Origin: Tritrichomonas foetus
Lineage: Eukaryota; Parabasalia; Tritrichomonadida; Tritrichomonadidae
DNA: 64,000 nt
Direction of reading: 5' to 3'
Assembly: GCA_001839685.1 (NCBI GenBank)
Contig: MLAK01000593.1
Coordinates: 69,299-133,298, forward strand
In this document: in pieces, positions 41,824 to 51,083 of the stretch
Numbering within the stretch: position 1 is the first letter of the stretch
Layout: each line of letters starts with the position of its first letter
The notes under the pieces: model-generated
Told to the model about the DNA's origin: nothing
What the model saw: the letters and a program-made list of their open reading frames with translations, nothing else
The model's database searches: none
Position numbers and translations under genes: made by a program

Positions 41824-41919
41824 GACTCCAGTGTGAGTCTTTTCATTCTTATATCTTTCTTTAAGATGATCCCAATTATCATTTGCTGAAGCTGTCAAGT
41901 TTGCCGTGATTCGAATCAT
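41692..41919 (-). other. Possible out-of-frame continuation of the integrase
   Basis: Minus frame whose start codon overlaps the integrase stop by a few bases (shift of one): ITANLTASANDNWDHLKERY, then THTGVLTKMLRIHNPGYY. The first 50 residues look protein-like and charged. It could be the lost C-terminal extension of the integrase or a separate small element ORF. It overlaps the opposite-strand broken gene, so only one of the two readings is likely real here. Confidence 0.35.
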
Positions 41920-42557
41920 AACTTCTCCATTCTTTTACGACTAAAGTCTCGATATTTAGGATCATGTGATTGCTTATTCTCTTTCCCAGGTTTATGCATG
42001 TCTTTTTTAAGTGGAGTATTCATGTCTCTTAATGTTCGAATGAATCGATCTACAATAGATAAGGCTGTGTGATGTTGTTGATTAACTATTCGTTGTGAAA
42101 TCCNTCTCTTTGTGCAATAATCTTCAAACGCTTTCGAAACAAAAGCTCTTTCTTCATCACTGGTTAACATTAAACAATCAGGATCTCCTTCATTTAAGAA
42201 TTTCTTCAAGACAGCTAAACAATCTTGGGTTGTTTTCGAATCCATTGGATAAGCAAAAGCATATTTGGNGTTTACATTGATAAAGATGTAAAAGTAAGGA
42301 GGATAACCATGAGTTCTAGCATCTCTACTTTGATCTATTAAGTCCATTTGATAAGCATGACGAAATGGTGAAAAGATGTGGACATAATAATGCTTCTTGA
42401 CATGAGATTTGTCATCATTATAAGGATGCCATTTTCTCGTTTCTTCAATGACTTCTTTATAATAGTCTTTGTTCTCGTCAGTAACTTGTAATCCACCAAA
42501 TTTAACCCAATAAGATAAGACTTTATGNNTTGATTTGTANTGAGACTTCTTAATCAT
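41916..42557 (-). CDS. Maverick/Polinton retroviral-like integrase (c-integrase)
   Basis: 213 codons from the ATG at 42557. The frame is open upstream to about 42625 (SDDEDVVEIFNPDDVKRAS) without an ATG, so the true N-terminus, including any HHCC zinc finger, is lost or shifted. The core is an rve-type RNase H fold: MDLIDQS (D72), PPYFYIFINVN and KYAFAYPMDSKTTQD, LTSDEERAF (D134), then HHTALSIVDRFIRTLRDMN with D170, 36 residues after D134, where retroviral enzymes have Glu. That gives a D,D,D(36) arrangement. The enzyme would insert the element DNA. Divergent from the ATPase gene, whose ATG is about 80 bases away. Four N positions. Confidence 0.8.
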   Translation of the reverse strand: MIKKSXYKSXHKVLSYWVKFGGLQVTDENKDYYKEVIEETRKWHPYNDDKSHVKKHYYVHIFSPFRHAYQMDLIDQSRDARTHGYPPYFYIFINVNXKYAFAYPMDSKTTQDCLAVLKKFLNEGDPDCLMLTSDEERAFVSKAFEDYCTKRXISQRIVNQQHHTALSIVDRFIRTLRDMNTPLKKDMHKPGKENKQSHDPKYRDFSRKRMEKL

Positions 42558-42638
42558 AATACTGGCTCGTTTAACATCATCTGGGTTGAAGATTTCGACA
42601 ACATCTTCATCGTCTGAAGATATTTAATTACATATAAA

Positions 42639-43572
42639 ATGAAGAAGGTGGAACGCATTATTGATCATGTGATTACCAAGAACAAGAAAGAAATAGACAT
42701 GGCTTCAATTAAGCCATTAACTCTTGATTATCCATTTTCATCAAATGGATTGTACATCTTTATAGGAAAAATGGGTTCAGGTAAGTCTTACGCAATCATT
42801 AAACACATGTTGATGTCAGANNNNNNNNNNNNNNNNNNNNNNNNNNNNNNNNNNNNNNNNNNNNNNNNNNNNNNNNNNNNNNNNNNNNNNNNNNNNNNNN
42901 NNNNNNNNNNNNNNNNNNNNNNNNNNNNNNNNNNNNNNNNNNNNNNNNNNNNNNNNNNNNNNNNNNNNNNNNNNNNNNNNNNNNNNNNNNNNNNNNNNNN
43001 NNNNNNNNNNNNNNNNNNNNNNNNNNNNNNNNNNNNNNNNNNNNNNNNNNNNNNNNNNNNNNNNNNNNNNNNNNNNNNNNNNNNNNNNNNNNNNNNNNNN
43101 NNNNNNNNNNNNNNNNNNNNNNNNNNNNNNNNNNNNNNNNNNNNNNNNNNNNNNNNNNNNNNNNNNNNNNNNNNNNNNNNNNNNNNNNNNNNNNNNNNNN
43201 NNNNNNNNNNNNNNNNNNNNNNNNNNNNNNNNNNNNNNNNNNNNNNNNNNNNNNNNNNNNNNNNNNNNNNNNNNNNNNNNNAGACCCGATTCTCCATTGT
43301 GTAAATTACTTACTAAGACCAGATACTACAACATTACCGCAATCTTTGCAGTTCAGACCCCGAAGTTTATCCTAAAGAACCTAAAGAGAATGGCGACAGA
43401 TGTGAAGATCTGGAAAGGACTCTCAGAAGAAGACTTTTACACTCTCATGAAAGAACTCACTCATACTTTCGACACTGATGAGATGTGGGGAATCTATCAC
43501 GCCTTACAAGACAATCATTCATGTTTGACTCTCAACTTATCTAATGATACTTTTGCCATCGAAGGCACTTAG
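42639..43572 (+). CDS. Maverick packaging ATPase (FtsK/HerA type), split by assembly gap
   Basis: N-terminal part MKKVERIIDHVITKNKKEID ... GLYIFIGKMGSGKSYAIIKH has a Walker A GKMGSGKS in the A32-like packaging ATPase context. 461 N bases (42821-43281) then remove the middle. The C-terminal part resumes with KLLTKTRYYNITAIFAVQTP, LKRMATDVKIWKGLSEEDFY and DNHSCLTLNLSNDTFAIEGT, matching the conserved arginine and Q-T sensor region (YNITAIFAVQTP) of Maverick ATPases. The frame across the gap cannot be judged, because gap length is an estimate. It would power DNA packaging if the element makes virions. Confidence 0.85.
42821..43281. other. Assembly gap (461 N)
   Basis: Run of N inside the ATPase gene. 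True length unknown. Repeated Maverick copies in the genome are a likely cause. Confidence 0.99.
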
Positions 43573-43605
43573 AGACAGTTCGCTTAATTTTAACCTGACC
43601 TAAAG

Positions 43606-44808
43606 ATGGAACAGAACTACTTAGGAGTCTCCCCAGGCGTTCGTGCTTATGTAGATAAAAAGATTGCATAAATTGGCGGCGGTGACACAGGACCACCTGG
43701 TCCAGAAGGTCCACCAGGTCCACAAGGACCAAAAGGCAACACAGGACCACAAGGTCCACAGGGTGTTCAAGGTCCAGCTGGTCCACAAGGACCTAAAGGA
43801 GATAAGGGCGATGACGCTACCATTGACACTTCTCAGTTTGCGACGAAAGATGACTTGAAGAGCTACATTCCATTAAGCACACCTGACGCCATTAACTTAA
43901 CTTGCCCTAACTTCTCTATTATGTGTGATGATGCGATCCCTTTTTCAATCATGGATGATCAAATGATACTTGAACACCAAAGGATTGATGTCTACGCTCC
44001 AACTCTCAAAGTCACTGGTTCTCTCGTCAATGGTGAAGATAAAGAGTATGCGACTAAGGAATATGTTGATCAACAAGCGGGAGGAGGTGGAGTTGATCCT
44101 TCTCAGTTTGTGACTCAGACTGAGTTTGCGAAAATGAAGAAGAACTTTTATCCTGATGCTATAAACCCACAAATCCGAAGCGATCAATATATTCAGGTCC
44201 AAGGAAGAGAAATCTACATCAACGCACAATATGGGAGCATAACAATGACGACTACAACTGTTAAAGTTGACGGTAAACTACAAACTTATGAGGGTGATGA
44301 ATATATTACCAAGTCTTACGTCACTAAATTAGAGGAACGAATCGCTTCATTAGAAACAAAGATTCAAGAATACCACAAGAAGAGTGAATTCGAGACAGCA
44401 ATTGCACAATACCTCAAGAAGACCGATTTAGACGCAGCAATGCAAGAAGTGTTCAATAAATCTACCGAAGAGAGCTGCTACAACATAAAGCATTTAAAGA
44501 CAGATGATTTGGAAGCTGGTCGTTATGCAGAAGTGGGGTCATCGTTAACAGTTGGGAAAGACATAGAAGTAACTGAAGATGTACGCGTTACAGGATCATT
44601 ATATGTTAATGACAATGCAAATTTCGAAAAAGATGTGGTTGCTGTAGGTGAAGTTTCAGGTGATTCAGTGTTTGGAAACTCTGTTACTGGTGGAAGAAGC
44701 ATTGGAACCTTACGAGATGGTTATTTATCAACATGGACAGCAACCTTTTATGGCGATGTTGAAGCAGAAGCAAATATTTACTACGCTGGAACTTGTGAAC
44801 AACGCTAA
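43606..44808 (+). CDS. Collagen-like, tail-fibre-like Maverick protein with one in-frame stop
   Basis: ATG 43606 starts [21 protein letters not shown], then a TAA (43669-43671), then the same frame stays open for 378 codons. Directly after the stop come about 14 Gly-X-Y triplets ([17 protein letters not shown] and following), then [20 protein letters not shown], a repeated KEYVD / KSYVT-type trimerisation-like segment, a coiled coil ([15 protein letters not shown]) and a C-terminal beta-rich part ending YYAGTCEQR. The architecture, short N-terminal anchor, collagen rod, coiled coil and beta-rich head, is that of phage and virus fibres. GC content is higher than in host genes. Lying 34 bases after the ATPase, it is probably a structural or attachment component of the element. 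Confidence 0.75.
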
Positions 44809-44826
44809 GTTTTTACCTTTATCAAA

Positions 44827-45036
44827 ATGCTTTTTCGAATCTTTGTTTATGATAAAGATGAGTACGAAGTTGCCGAGAACAATGTGTGTGTGTTTGTTAC
44901 ACACAAGGAAACAAACATGGAACATCGCCATTTTGGTGGTAAAGTAGTATTTTCATTAGGCGAAGATGGCGATGGGTTGTTCGAATACGAAATGTATTCT
45001 ACTAGTAACGTATTTCTGGTAATCTGCCATTCATAA
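44827..45036 (+). CDS. Small unknown Maverick ORF
   Basis: 69 residues (MLFRIFVYDKDEYEVAENNV, CVFVTHKETNMEHRHFGGK), starting 18 bases after the fibre-like gene and in line with it. The predicted product is beta-rich and acidic, with no signal or membrane segment. Position and tight spacing suggest an element gene, the last before the terminal repeat. No family recognised. Confidence 0.5.
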   Translation: MLFRIFVYDKDEYEVAENNVCVFVTHKETNMEHRHFGGKVVFSLGEDGDGLFEYEMYSTSNVFLVICHS

Positions 45037-45056
45037 AAGTCTTTATATATCTATAT

Positions 45057-45113
45057 ATAACCGCTTTATAACCGTTATAACTGTTTTCATAACCGCTTTA
45101 TAACCGTTATAAC
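45057..45113. promoter_or_regulatory. Duplicated Myb-type sites near the Maverick end
   Basis: A 25-base block (ATAACCGCTTTATAACCGTT followed by ATAAC) occurs exactly at 45057-45081 and 45089-45113, starts 32 bases apart, with a further AACCGTG after it. On the minus strand these read GTTATAACGG, the Myb-type core promoter motif. The spacing is close to that of the paired sites before the host dynein gene. Confidence 0.6.
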
Positions 45114-45190
45114 CGTGTTTTGATCACTTCACTCCACCCCTATACCCCACCTGACATGTTATATGAAAATATATCAGATTTCATAGTATA

Positions 45191-45248
45191 TATAAGACGG
45201 ACAGACTGGAGTTGCGCGAAGCGCGAAACGAAAGGATGGTAGTTTTTT
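45191..45248 (+). repeat. Terminal inverted repeat, left-hand Maverick end
   Basis: TATAAGACGGACAGACT, then a GC-rich stem (TTGCGCGAAGCGCGAA) and GGATGGTAGTTTTTT. Its inverted counterpart is at 48498-48542. Similarity also continues inward: TGACATGTTATATGAAAATA at about 45150 has an inverted match at about 48570. The element body lies to the left. Confidence 0.7.
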
Positions 45249-45435
45249 TTAAAGAGAAGAAGTAATTAGAAAGAGAAGAAGTAATAATAAAGAGAAGAAG
45301 TAATTAGAAAGAGAAGAAGTAATAATAAAGAGTAGTAGTAATAAGAGAAAGAAGAAGTAATAATAAAGAGAAGAAGTAATAAGAAAGAGTAGGAGTAATA
45401 AGAAAGAGAAGAAGTAATTAGAAAGAGAAAAAGTT
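45249..45435 (+). repeat. AAAGAGAAGAAGTAAT tandem repeat
   Basis: About nine or ten units of 19-21 bases (AAAGAGAAGAAGTAATTAG and AAAGAGAAGAAGTAATAAT variants), strictly purine-rich apart from the T residues, starting right at the outer edge of the terminal repeat. Confidence 0.9.
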
Positions 45436-45898
45436 ATTTTGTATTAAAAACAATTGATAATTTAAATTAGTTTTCATTGGATATATTTAAGTTCGATGGA
45501 TGTAAGTTGTTTAGCGTTTTCCCTTTGTGAAACGGCCATTTATATGAGGTGATGCAATTACGGCGATGGGATATGCCACGACTCCTTGAAGGAAAGCCAC
45601 TGAGAATTCATTTTTTCTAATCGAGCGGTCAAAGCTGAAAGTTTAGCACATGAATAGGCTAATTGTAAGCTGTATTCATTAAACAGCATTTAACACTGAG
45701 AAATTTCGTTGTAGTTGTAATAGAATCTACTAATGCAGTATAAAAATCTGAATGACAGAAAAAAATCCTTAGCAGTCACCAAACACATTTGATAATAAAA
45801 TGTAATAAGTTTGTTGTGCCTGAAAGAAGCAGATCATTGGAGTTGCTGAAAATTAATTTTCGCTTTTTTTATATATTTAGTTTTAAAGATCAAAATTA

Positions 45899-45943
<45 letters not shown>

Positions 45944-46262
45944 CAAAAACCACCTTTAAAACCAATCGCTCATTTGAAATAACCATTGAACCACATCATA
46001 CTTTTTAAATTAATGGATCTGATGAAATAGAAAATTATAATATTTATCTAAAAACATCAAACATATCAATATAAACTGATGTGCAAAAACGAGGTAAAAA
46101 AATAGTCAAAAAATTTTGGTTTTAGGCTAAAAGTGGAAAAAAAAACTATATTTTATACGTCGGTTAAGGTGAAATTTAAAGATCAAATGGATCTCATTTT
46201 TGCACAGGGCAAAAAAAGGCGGTTAAGGACAAATTATTTTTTATTTAAAAAAAATTATTTCG
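45436..46262. other. Non-coding spacer with 42-base poly(A)
   Basis: No gene seen. A pure A run covers 45900-45941. The rest is AT-rich and unremarkable, ending before the hAT remnant. Confidence 0.65.
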
Positions 46263-46322
46263 CCTGATTATAAAAATATTGATCATATAGAAGATCACGA
46301 ATTGGAACATACTCTATACGAC

Positions 46323-47871
46323 TCATTCGAGTTTCAATTTCTTGAGATCTCGGCAAAGATGCGTGTCGGTTTTCGCCATTGTGACGATTAAGTGATCTCG
46401 AAAGATCTCAATATTCGTGTACAATAAAGCTGGCATATTATAATGCTCTACTGAAAGTCTATTTCTCGGCGGATTCATTACATGTTTGGCTATTGAAAAC
46501 AATTTTTCACTGTCTGCTGAAGATAATGGAATTGATGAGATTTTTCTCGCTAATTCACTTAACTCGGATAAGCAATTTTCATTAATCTCCAATAATTTAT
46601 AATACTGTCTGTAATCGGCTCTACAGTATTTTCCCATGTTTCAAACTCATTCAATTCCTGTCCTACACGAATATATACTTTTGATACGAGAGATGAGGTA
46701 TTATTCGATTCACTTTCAAAAAATTTTGAAATTGCTTCTTTTTCTTAGGAAATGTAAATATAAAAAAGATTTTCCTCATTAATTAATTGTTGGATTACAA
46801 TGTTGGGATTTAACAATGCGCCAACATAGGAATGTTGTGCCTATAACATACTTTTCTAATTTGCTAATAATATACATAAAAAAATCATCGCTTTTCCAGG
46901 GAAACCACAACTATCCATGTTCCGAACAAAATAAGAGCAAAGTATTGTCAGACTTTTTAGAATTGTAAAAATTCCATCTGAATTTGATTTTTCAATTTTT
47001 AGAATTTTATATTTGATTTGTTCAAATATAGAATTATTATTGATGCATGTTTGATAATTTTCAGGTGTAATTGGTAAAACATATTTTCCTATTTGTGGAT
47101 CTTTCTCCCTTCTAACCTGAATAAGACAATTCATCAAGTTTTCAATTGATTCATTATTGGATAACATTTGGCTATATCCGAGCTTGGTCTCCATGCTTGA
47201 CTCTCATCATGCACAATGCTGCCAAAAAGATGTTGCATTCTATTGATGGTTTTGAGAAAGCAAGGAAAATATATGTCGGAAAATGCTTTTATCATCACTG
47301 AAACACAGTCCATGACTGCCACTTCGAGTTTTTCATCGAAATTAAATCTAGAAATTTGTGATTTCAATTCACAACTAATTGTTCCAACTTTTCAATCAAA
47401 ATCGAGGGGTCTTGATAAAGCGAGAACAATACTATTAAATGGAACATTATCACCTGACAAATAAGTAGTTATACCGAGATATGATATATTATGAAAAGTT
47501 CATTCATCAAGTATAATTAATATATGTTCAGCCATGTCAATATATTTTCGTATTTTTTGTAGCAAATTTTCATAATCTGTGCCCATTGGTTTCAGAAAAG
47601 TTTCACTTGATGAAAGGATAATAGAAAATAGCTCGCAGGAAATCTCATCTTCAATAATTGAGTACGGCAGTACATGTTTGTATATAAGGATTCGAACTTT
47701 GGCAAGTATACACGAATTAGCTGAAAATGTAGCACTTTTCAAATGTTGAAATATGTGCCAATTTTTATTTCCACCAGTTTTGGAAAATAAATCATGACAT
47801 TTACCATAAAATAAAAACATCTCGAATTTTTCGTGAATCAGTATCATAGCAGTCATGTATTTAGTCGCCAT
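46323..47871 (-). pseudogene. Dead hAT-family transposase
   Basis: The minus-strand C-terminus carries the hAT dimerisation region: LSSADSEKLFSIAKHVMNP, then PRNRLSVEHYNMPALLYTN. Upstream pieces are KYVLPITPENYQTCINN, FNFDEKLEVAVMDCVSVM and MATKYMTAMILIHEKFEMF. The gene is broken by in-frame TGA codons near 47395 and 47498, frameshifts near 47190 and stops between 46640 and 46855. No BED zinc finger remains at the 5' end and no flanking short terminal repeats or 8-base duplication were found. Confidence 0.75.
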
Positions 47872-48030
47872 CTTTAGCTTCCTTTACAAATAATATCATA
47901 TTTGTCTTTTCGGTTTTTCGTACTTTGATTGTTTCATTATTTACTGAACAAAATCAACATTACCTTTTTTTTGGAGTTTGCATATATGATAATGGCAAGT
48001 TAGTGATTTGTTTTGGGGAATTGAGAAAAC

Positions 48031-48069
48031 AGTATTGAAAATAAAAGTTATGAGAATTGAGTATAGAAA
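48031..48069 (+). repeat. 39-base inverted repeat, left copy
   Basis: AGTATTGAAAATAAAAGTTA TGAG... continues to 48069 and matches the reverse complement of 51547-51585 at 38 of 39 positions. Confidence 0.85.
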
Positions 48070-48497
48070 AAGTAAACTTAATGAGAATTTTCTTCTCAAA
48101 ATCAAACATATGAAAAAAGTGCATCTTATGAGTTTTCTCTTCAGAAAACAAAACTTAAATGAGAAAAGTTTGAGAGAAATGACGATAAATTCAATATATG
48201 AATAAAGATATTGGTGAACGTTAAATAATTCCAATAATAAATATGGCTGAACCTAATATCCGAACAAGCATGCAATGAACGCATAAAAAAAAAGATAAGG
48301 CAACAACGCCACGCACTATTACATGGGGAAAAAATGTCTTTTTGCATCAAACTAAATTTTTTGGAATTTTTATATATTCTCTTTATGAACATATTATATG
48401 TCCTCTTTATTCCTTGATGGATCTTCCATCATTATGATCAGAAAGAAGATTGAAGAAGAAATACAGTGAAGTTTCAATCGAAAGTTACCAAAAAAGG

Positions 48498-48542
48498 AAA
48501 AAACTACCATCCTTGCGCTGCTTCAAGTCTGTCCGTCTTATA
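48498..48542 (-). repeat. Terminal inverted repeat, right-hand Maverick end
   Basis: Reverse complement reads TATAAGACGGACAGACTTGA, GCAGCGCAA, GGATGGTAGTTTTTT, matching 45191-45248 in inverted orientation, shorter by 13 bases in the GC-rich middle. The element body lies to the right. Confidence 0.7.
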
Positions 48543-48773
48543 GAAGATATATGTTTCATATCACATGTCACATGACATACGATGTGCTTATATACAGTGA
48601 TGGTCCGACGATTAAAACGATTCGAAAACGGTTATGTACATTTATTTTTATGCATATAGAAACATGGGAAGGCTAAAACGTATCAATACAGCTTGTAAAA
48701 CATGGTGGCAAAACTTTATTGCAAAAATAATACACCTTATAAACCATATAGTAGAGTTCTTTAGTCGCAAAAG

Positions 48774-49254
48774 TCATTCAACTGAACAACGAGAAGAGAG
48801 GAAATCTGTATCCCAATCCATAAATGTGTGAAGTTGCAAGTAAGCGTATGCTATATGGTCACATTTTGTGATTTCTGGCGGTAAATCGTGATCAAACAGC
48901 TTCTTCATAAAGTAAGCGGCCACTTGGACACTCAACTTTTTGTGAGCTTTATTTTTGGTCGAGTAAGATATGTCAAGTTTCTTAAACTTCTCTCGTGGAT
49001 TGATGATTTTGACGGTAGTAGCGTGGAAATAAGTAGCGATACCGTACATCAATCCAAAGCATTTCGTATTCTTTGGCGTTTGTTGCTCAACCAACACAAC
49101 ATCAGGCTCTTCATATTCTTATAGCACAAGAACTAAATCATTAATCGTGGTATATGTAAATGCAGTGTAATTTCGTAGTAATATCTTGAAACTCTGTGTC
49201 GTAAGTAACTATGGCTAAGTTCTTTGTTCCAACATCAATCGACAGGTACTTCAT
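48774..49254 (-). pseudogene. Decayed RuvC/A22-like Holliday-junction resolvase
   Basis: ATG complement(49252..49254) starts MKYLSIDVGTKNLAIVTYDT, the first acidic motif of the RuvC-like fold as in poxvirus A22, iridovirus and yeast Ydc2/Cce1 resolvases. After a one-base shift near 49180 the frame continues TAFTYTTINDLVLVL, one TAA, then EYEEPDVVLVEQQTPKNTKC (second motif, VEQQ), INPREKFKKLDI, KNKAHKKLSVQVAAYFM and KCDHIAYAYLQLHTF (third and fourth motifs, D-H-I-A-x-A). Length and motif order fit the family. The enzyme would resolve branched replication intermediates of the element. One frameshift plus one stop make this copy non-functional, unless they are consensus errors. Confidence 0.75.
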
Positions 49255-49351
49255 TTACCAGCGATTAAAATTAATATAATCTCTCAGTCTTGCGCGTCTT
49301 GGAGCGGGTAATAATACGGAATGGGTGCAATATTATGAGCTGTATTTTGAG

Positions 49352-49806
49352 TTATACTTTCGGAGGATCTGGTTCTTTTGGTGGTGGCGCTATCTCTTTT
49401 TTTGGCTCTTGTTTAGCTTTTTCTGTTTTCTTTTTAGCTTTCTTCCTCTCCATCTTGTTCAATGTCTTACACAACTTGCTCAATGTCGAGTTAAAGTTGT
49501 TATTGACTGTTTCTTGATTCGCTATATACTTCTCTAATGCTTGAAACTTGTCAGGAATCGGATTAGGAGTATTTGCTGGCGAATCTACTTTACAGGAGTG
49601 TTAGAATCTTGTATCTTTAGTGGCGTTTTGCGTTTAGAAACGATGAATTGCCCTGGTTTCTTCTTATTAGGCTTACAACTGTATTCTGGATCTAATATAC
49701 CATTCATAAAATTGTCTGTAACTTGTTGTCTCTTACTTGGTTTCTTTCATTTCTTCATTTTCGAGACATAATCTTCACTATCTGAGTACGAATCACTGAA
49801 TTTCAT
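49352..49806 (-). pseudogene. Decayed Lys-rich Maverick protein
   Basis: Minus-strand frame from ATG complement(49804..49806): MKFSDSYSDSEDYVSKMKK, TGA, KKPSKRQQVTDNFMNGILDP, KKKPGQFIVSKRKTPLKIQD, then a stop/frameshift near 49590. It continues as VDSPANTPNPIPDKFQALEK, NNNFNSTLSKLCKTLNKMER, and a basic proline-rich tail (KQEPKKEIAPPPKEPDPPKV) ending at 49352. Family unknown; small, basic and disordered, as expected of a DNA-associated or virion core-like protein. Next to the resolvase gene and on the same strand. Confidence 0.55.
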
Positions 49807-49839
49807 TTACTAGGGGTAAAAAAACTCCTTATGTAATGT

Positions 49840-51044
49840 GTCGACTGTTCATGATAAAGGAAGAGAAATGTATGAAGCAGAGATAGCTAGATTAACACAA
49901 TTAAGAGTTGAATAAGAAGCTCGAGAAGCTTTAGCTAAACGACACCAAGCTCAAACACAAAATGCTAAAGCAGATGTTAATATGTATCAAGGTGCAATAT
50001 CACCTGAACAACATCAACAACAAACTCTGCAACAAGCTCCACCTCAAAATGTAAATGTAAGCTTTGAATATGTTGATGGACCAAAACAAGTTAATGTCGT
50101 CTTTGATTATGGTCAAGGTCAACAACGATTACCACAACAAGCTCAGCAAGCAGCTCCATAAGAAACTAAACCAAAGGTTAAACAAGAAAGAAATATTAGT
50201 TTAAGAATCTTAACTATAGAAGAAGTTATGGAGAAGCTTGATGATCTCTTTTATGACAAACCGAACAAAGTATACGATGAAGCCAAGAAGTTGACAATAA
50301 AAGCTCATCAACTTATGCGAGAAGGTAAGTTAGTTGGAAAATTTGAGGAAGCTATGAATTAAAAGCTTAACGATTTGTTAATCAGTGAATTACCTGATGA
50401 GAAGAAACAGCAAAATTCAAGAAGTACAAGACTAAAGCTATTTATGATGATTTGATATGGAATAAAGAAACACTTGCAAAATAAAGACTTAGAAGGATCA
50501 ACAGAAGAAGCTAAACAAGAAGTTTATAAATACATGATGAAAGCTGTAAAACTTAAACGATCAGGTACACCAACTGAAACAAGAAATAAGAAGATTCTAA
50601 AGACCTTAGATAAAATAGATACCTTAATTGATGATCCTGCTGGATGGGAATTACAGAAAGCATTAAAAGAACTCTCCAAACAAGATAAAGCAAATGAACA
50701 AGCACATAGAAAACAAAAATGACAAGACAAAGAAGATCTTAGACAGTTCCATGAACAAGAAAGACAAGAAAAGATTAATAATCAAGTGCAAAGTATAGTT
50801 TCTCAAGTCGAACAAGTAGCAGCTCCAGAAACAACTCCTGTACCTCAATCAGTTCAACAACAACAAGGGGGACGTTGAATACATCCTACGTCCACAACAA
50901 ATTCAAGGTAGTTTTGAAAATGAAATGGGTCCACAACCTACAGCACCTGATTTAAATGAAATACAATTAGAAAGGGCTGGAGTTGCTCCTGAACAAATAC
51001 AAGCTCAAAAACACGCTCAACAACAAGCTCCAATTCATCAATAA
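49840..51044 (+). pseudogene. Decayed Gln-rich Maverick protein
   Basis: One plus-strand reading is protein-like for about 1.2 kb: VHDKGREMYEAEIARLTQLR, stop, EAREALAKRHQAQTQNAKAD, QQQTLQQAPPQNVNVSFEYV, stop, ERNISLRILTIEEVMEKLDD, stop, then after a shift DLEGSTEEAKQEVYKYMMKA, PTETRNKKILKTLDKIDTLI, stop, DLRQFHEQERQEKINNQVQS, and after another shift YILRPQQIQGSFENEMGPQP, ending HAQQQAPIHQ at about 51044. Stops include TAA at about 49914, 50159 and 50360 and TGA at 50720. Coiled-coil and Q/P-rich; no named family. Probably a virion or assembly protein of the element. Confidence 0.6.
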
Positions 51045-51083
51045 ATTTTGCTTTAAGTAATCGCTTTTAGACTCGCTTGTAAG

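Noticed and set aside
43680..43800. Host collagen or extracellular-matrix gene
   Set aside because: The Gly-X-Y stretch is short, sits right after a packaging ATPase and is followed by a coiled coil and beta-rich head as in virus fibres.
45191..48542. Interpreting the inverted repeats as the hAT element's own termini
   Set aside because: No 8-base target duplication is visible at the outer edges and the similarity continues outward into both Maverick gene sides, which fits Maverick ends better. Not fully excluded.
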